Source: Bifidobacterium simiiventris
GTDB taxonomy: Bacteria > Actinomycetota > Actinomycetes > Actinomycetales > Bifidobacteriaceae
Length of the DNA: 64,000 nt
Direction of reading: 5' to 3'
Assembly (NCBI RefSeq): GCF_019331715.1
Contig: NZ_JAHBBG010000003.1
Span: forward strand, 1 to 64,000
Positions 61,642 through 64,000 of this stretch are shown piece by piece. The position numbers and the translations under genes were made by a program. The notes beneath the pieces were generated by a model. The model did not search any database, was not told the origin of the DNA, and was given only the letters and a program-made list of their open reading frames with translations. The number at the start of each line of letters is the position of its first letter. Within the stretch, counting starts at the first letter, position 1.

Positions 61642-62330
61642 GGCCGTCTCATGTCCTCGAACAGGACGCGCGCGGCCGAGGCTCGCGGCCAGAACGGGTT
61701 GCGGTCGAGAATGTGCAGGCAATCGTCCGCCGTCACACGGTATTCGGTCATCAGGTCGGAGATGGTTGCGCCGCAGTCGGGCTCGTCGACCGGCAGCAGC
61801 GACAGATCGCAGACCGTGCGCGCCGGCGTCGTCACGCGCGTCTCTCCGATCTGGATCAGATGTTCGGGCGGGCTTTTGCGGTTGAACACACGTATCTTGC
61901 GGCTGTGCGCCGCCGCCCGGTAATGCGATCGCGAGATCACGTCGACGGTGTTCGGGAACGTGCCGCCCAGCCACACCCATGCCGCGGTCAGCGCGCACAC
62001 GGTGGCGTTGCGCGGCACCATGTCGGCCAGGATCGTGGCGCGGCCGTACAAGGTCGTCGCGTGGGATCGCTGGTAGCCGCTGGACGAATCCAGCCGGGAG
62101 AGGGAGCCGTTGGCGATCAGCATGTTGAGACTGAGCGGGCCGGGAAGGTCGCGCTCGGTCAGCAGCGGCTTGTCTTCGCGCGCGGTGTGCGGAGACGTCG
62201 ACGATGGTGTGGATGACGGTGCGGACGATGCCGCGGGCGGCGTGGCCGGGCCGGGTGATCCGGCGGGCAGGTGTGGAGCGGATGGCGCGGCCGGTGCGTC
62301 GGCGGCAGGTGCGGTGATCGTATCGTTCAT
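61638..62330 (-). CDS. AbiEi-like antitoxin-domain hypothetical protein
   Basis: A 230-aa protein. Residues 1-50 are Pro/Ala/Ser-rich. The rest resembles AbiEi-type or DUF559-neighbour actinobacterial proteins: YGRATILADMVPRNATVCAL, AWVWLGGTFPNTVDVISRSH, then RVTTPARTVCDLSLL. No AbiEii toxin gene is adjacent; the small repeat protein follows instead. Start at 62330 lacks a clear ribosome site. DnaA boxes lie just upstream. Confidence 0.6.
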   Translation of the reverse strand: MNDTITAPAADAPAAPSAPHLPAGSPGPATPPAASSAPSSTPSSTSPHTAREDKPLLTERDLPGPLSLNMLIANGSLSRLDSSSGYQRSHATTLYGRATILADMVPRNATVCALTAAWVWLGGTFPNTVDVISRSHYRAAAHSRKIRVFNRKSPPEHLIQIGETRVTTPARTVCDLSLLPVDEPDCGATISDLMTEYRVTADDCLHILDRNPFWPRASAARVLFEDMRRP

Positions 62331-62383
62331 ACCGACCGACCGTAACGGTTCGATGCGGCGCGCGCCAGCGACGGCCTCGCGGA

Positions 62384-62436
62384 TGTGGATAAGTCTGTGG
62401 ATAACTGTGAGTAAATGTGGATAACCGTGTGGATAA
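62384..62436. promoter_or_regulatory. Cluster of four perfect DnaA boxes
   Basis: TGTGGATAA occurs at 62,384, 62,396, 62,416 and 62,428 (TTATCCACA on the minus strand), spaced 12, 20 and 12 bases, plus a weak copy TGTGAGTAA at 62,406. It lies 40 bases before metG and 54 bases before the AbiEi-like gene. Confidence 0.9.
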
Positions 62437-62475
62437 TTTCCGGCCTGTCCTCGCTGAGCCTGATAATTTGGCCTT

Positions 62476-64000
62476 ATGAGTCATATTCTGGTGAATGTTG
62501 CATGGCCGTACGCGAACGGCCCCCGTCATATCGGCCACGTCGCCGGCTTTGGTGTGCCGTCCGATGTCTACGCGCGCTACGAGCGCATGAAGGGCAACGA
62601 CGTCCTGATGGTGTCCGGCACCGACGAGCACGGCACCCCGATCCTCGTCGAAGCCGAAAAGGAAGGCGTGACCGCGCAGGAGCTCGCCAACCGCTACAAT
62701 CGCGTGATCGCCAAGGACCTGTGCGACCTCGGCCTGAGCTACGACCTGTTCACCCGCACCACCACCGGCAACCACGAGCACGTGGTGCAGGAGCTGTTCA
62801 AGCAGTGCCTCAAGAACGGCTACATCTACAAGGGCACGCAGAAGGTCGCGATCTCGCCGTCCACCGGCCGCACCCTGCCCGATCGCTACATCGAGGGCGA
62901 GTGCCCGATCTGCCACGCCGAGGGCGCGCGCGGCGACCAGTGTGACGCCTGCGGCAACGAGCTCGATCCGGACGAGCTCATCAACCCCGTCTCCAAGATC
63001 AACGGCGAAACCCCGCGTTTCGAAGAGACCGAACACTACTTCCTCGACCTGCCGGCGCTCGCCGACGCGAATCTCGCGTGGCTCAAGACCCGCACCGGCT
63101 GGCGCACGAACGTCATCAACTTCTCCATCGGCCTGTTCAAGGAGGTCAAGCCGCGCGCGATCACGCGCGACATCGACTGGGGCATCCCGGTTCCGGTCGC
63201 GGGCTGGATCGACAACCCGAACAAGAAGCTGTACGTGTGGTTCGACGCGGTGATCGGCTACCTGTCGGCGTCGATCGAATGGGCGCGCCGCCAGGGCGAC
63301 CCGGAGGCGTGGCGCAAGTGGTGGAACGACCCAGGCTGCCCGGCCTACTACTTCATGGGCAAGGACAACATCACGTTCCACTCCCAGATCTGGCCGTCCG
63401 AGATGCTCGCGTACAACGGCCAGGGCTCCAAGGGCGGCGAGACGGGCGAATACGGCCCGCTCAACATGCCGGAGCAGGTCGTGGCCTCCGAGTTCATGAC
63501 GATGGAAGGCAAGAAGTTCTCCTCCTCGCGCGGCATCGTCATCTACGTCAAGGACATCCTCTCGCGTTACCCGGTGGACGCGGTGCGCTACTACATCTCC
63601 GTGGCCGGTCCGGAATCCTCCGACTCCGACTTCACGTGGGCCGAGTTCGTGCGTCACAACAACGAAGAGCTCGCCTCGAGCTGGGGCAACCTGGTCAACC
63701 GCGTCGCGAACCTGATCAACAAGAACTTCGGCGAGATCCCGGCGCTCGACGAGGCGTCGCTGACCGACGAGGACCGCGCGCTGCTCGACGAGACGAACGC
63801 CGCGTTCGCCACGGTCGGCGGACTGATCGAGCACCACCGCCAGAAGGGCGCGCTCAACGAGGCCATGAAGATCGTCGGCGACATCAACAAGTACATCTCC
63901 GCCACCGAACCGTGGAAGATCAAGGACGACCCGGCCCGTCTCGGCACCGTGCTGCACGTGGCCGCGCAGGCCGTGTCGGACGCGAACCACCTGCTTGCGC
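62476..64000 (+). CDS. metG: Methionyl-tRNA synthetase, C-terminus beyond window
   Basis: Charges tRNA-Met. Starts [20 protein letters not shown] with the HIGH motif, a zinc knuckle [18 protein letters not shown] (about 137-154), and the KMSKS-type loop KFSSSRGIV near 350. Cut by the window end after about 508 codons. GATAAT lies eight bases before the ATG and no ribosome site is visible, so the mRNA may be leaderless. DnaA boxes lie directly upstream. Confidence 0.96.
   Translation, partial: MSHILVNVAWPYANGPRHIGHVAGFGVPSDVYARYERMKGNDVLMVSGTDEHGTPILVEAEKEGVTAQELANRYNRVIAKDLCDLGLSYDLFTRTTTGNHEHVVQELFKQCLKNGYIYKGTQKVAISPSTGRTLPDRYIEGECPICHAEGARGDQCDACGNELDPDELINPVSKINGETPRFEETEHYFLDLPALADANLAWLKTRTGWRTNVINFSIGLFKEVKPRAITRDIDWGIPVPVAGWIDNPNKKLYVWFDAVIGYLSASIEWARRQGDPEAWRKWWNDPGCPAYYFMGKDNITFHSQIWPSEMLAYNGQGSKGGETGEYGPLNMPEQVVASEFMTMEGKKFSSSRGIVIYVKDILSRYPVDAVRYYISVAGPESSDSDFTWAEFVRHNNEELASSWGNLVNRVANLINKNFGEIPALDEASLTDEDRALLDETNAAFATVGGLIEHHRQKGALNEAMKIVGDINKYISATEPWKIKDDPARLGTVLHVAAQAVSDANHLLA

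Noticed and set aside
61303..63990. 895-codon minus-strand open frame covering metG
   Set aside because: Overlaps metG antisense. Only its last part (61,303-61,641) is a plausible gene, started at its own ATG.

Overview
The window is high-GC actinobacterial DNA and is best explained as a Bifidobacterium chromosome. The support is the housekeeping proteins (Prs, UDP-galactopyranose mutase, RlmH, Ppa, GlgE, GltX, RsmI, MetG), the dense LacI-controlled glycoside hydrolase and ABC transporter loci, the DUF4012 and CPBP membrane proteins, and the interspersed palindromic repeats. The species is not determined.

Layout. (1) 1-5,822: ssb/rpsF (minus), prs, glf, rlmH and two unrecognised genes, with a large palindromic repeat after glf. 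(2) 5,949-16,910: a probable genomic island at tRNA-Ser(GGA). The tRNA 3' end (19 bp) recurs at 16,855-16,873, again followed by a terminator-like hairpin. The interior holds a zinc-starvation module: two Zur-like boxes, a truncated ZnuA, a CobW-like protein without Walker A, six cysteine-free ribosomal protein paralogues (L28, L33, S14, L31, L36, L32; three are under 60 aa) and a membrane-anchored ZnuA-ZinT fusion. A LysR regulator with AzlC/AzlD, a PhzF isomerase and an AlbA_2 regulator with a 56-bp operator-like palindrome follow. (3) 17,578-30,284: an MFS exporter, a second AlbA_2 protein, an EcsC-like protein, a 34-aa small ORF, DUF4012, a parS-like double site, two PH-domain membrane proteins, a CPBP protease and a dihydroorotate dehydrogenase-type enzyme. 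(4) 30,399-42,762: GH2 hydrolase, ppa (with a stray second ppa 3' end), GlgE, an MFS transporter, a histidine phosphatase, an unknown protein and an HMP/thiamine-precursor type ABC permease and binding protein without an ATPase gene. (5) 43,225-55,881: a carbohydrate regulon: a 27-aa small ORF, nucleoside hydrolase, LacI regulator, an HTH plus nucleotidyltransferase pair resembling a toxin-antitoxin module, GH43, ABC sugar importer (binding protein and two permeases), GH1-like enzyme, large GH43-like enzyme and a second LacI regulator. A recurring operator-like motif around TACAACGATGTA stands before the nucleoside hydrolase/lacI pair, the GH43 gene and the importer. (6) 56,050-64,000: gltX, duplicated tRNA-Glu(CTC), an IS3-family element sitting in the loop of a tRNA terminator, tRNA-Gln(CTG), rsmI, a coupled AbiEi-like/leucine-rich-variant pair, four perfect DnaA boxes and metG, cut by the window end.

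The zinc module probably replaces zinc-binding ribosomal proteins and scavenges zinc under starvation. The sugar locus probably imports and trims arabinose-type or plant-derived oligosaccharides; the substrate is inferred from families only. The most notable non-gene signals are the tRNA-Ser direct repeat, the parS-like pair, the DnaA-box cluster, the IS in the terminator loop, and several long perfect inverted repeats next to regulators.
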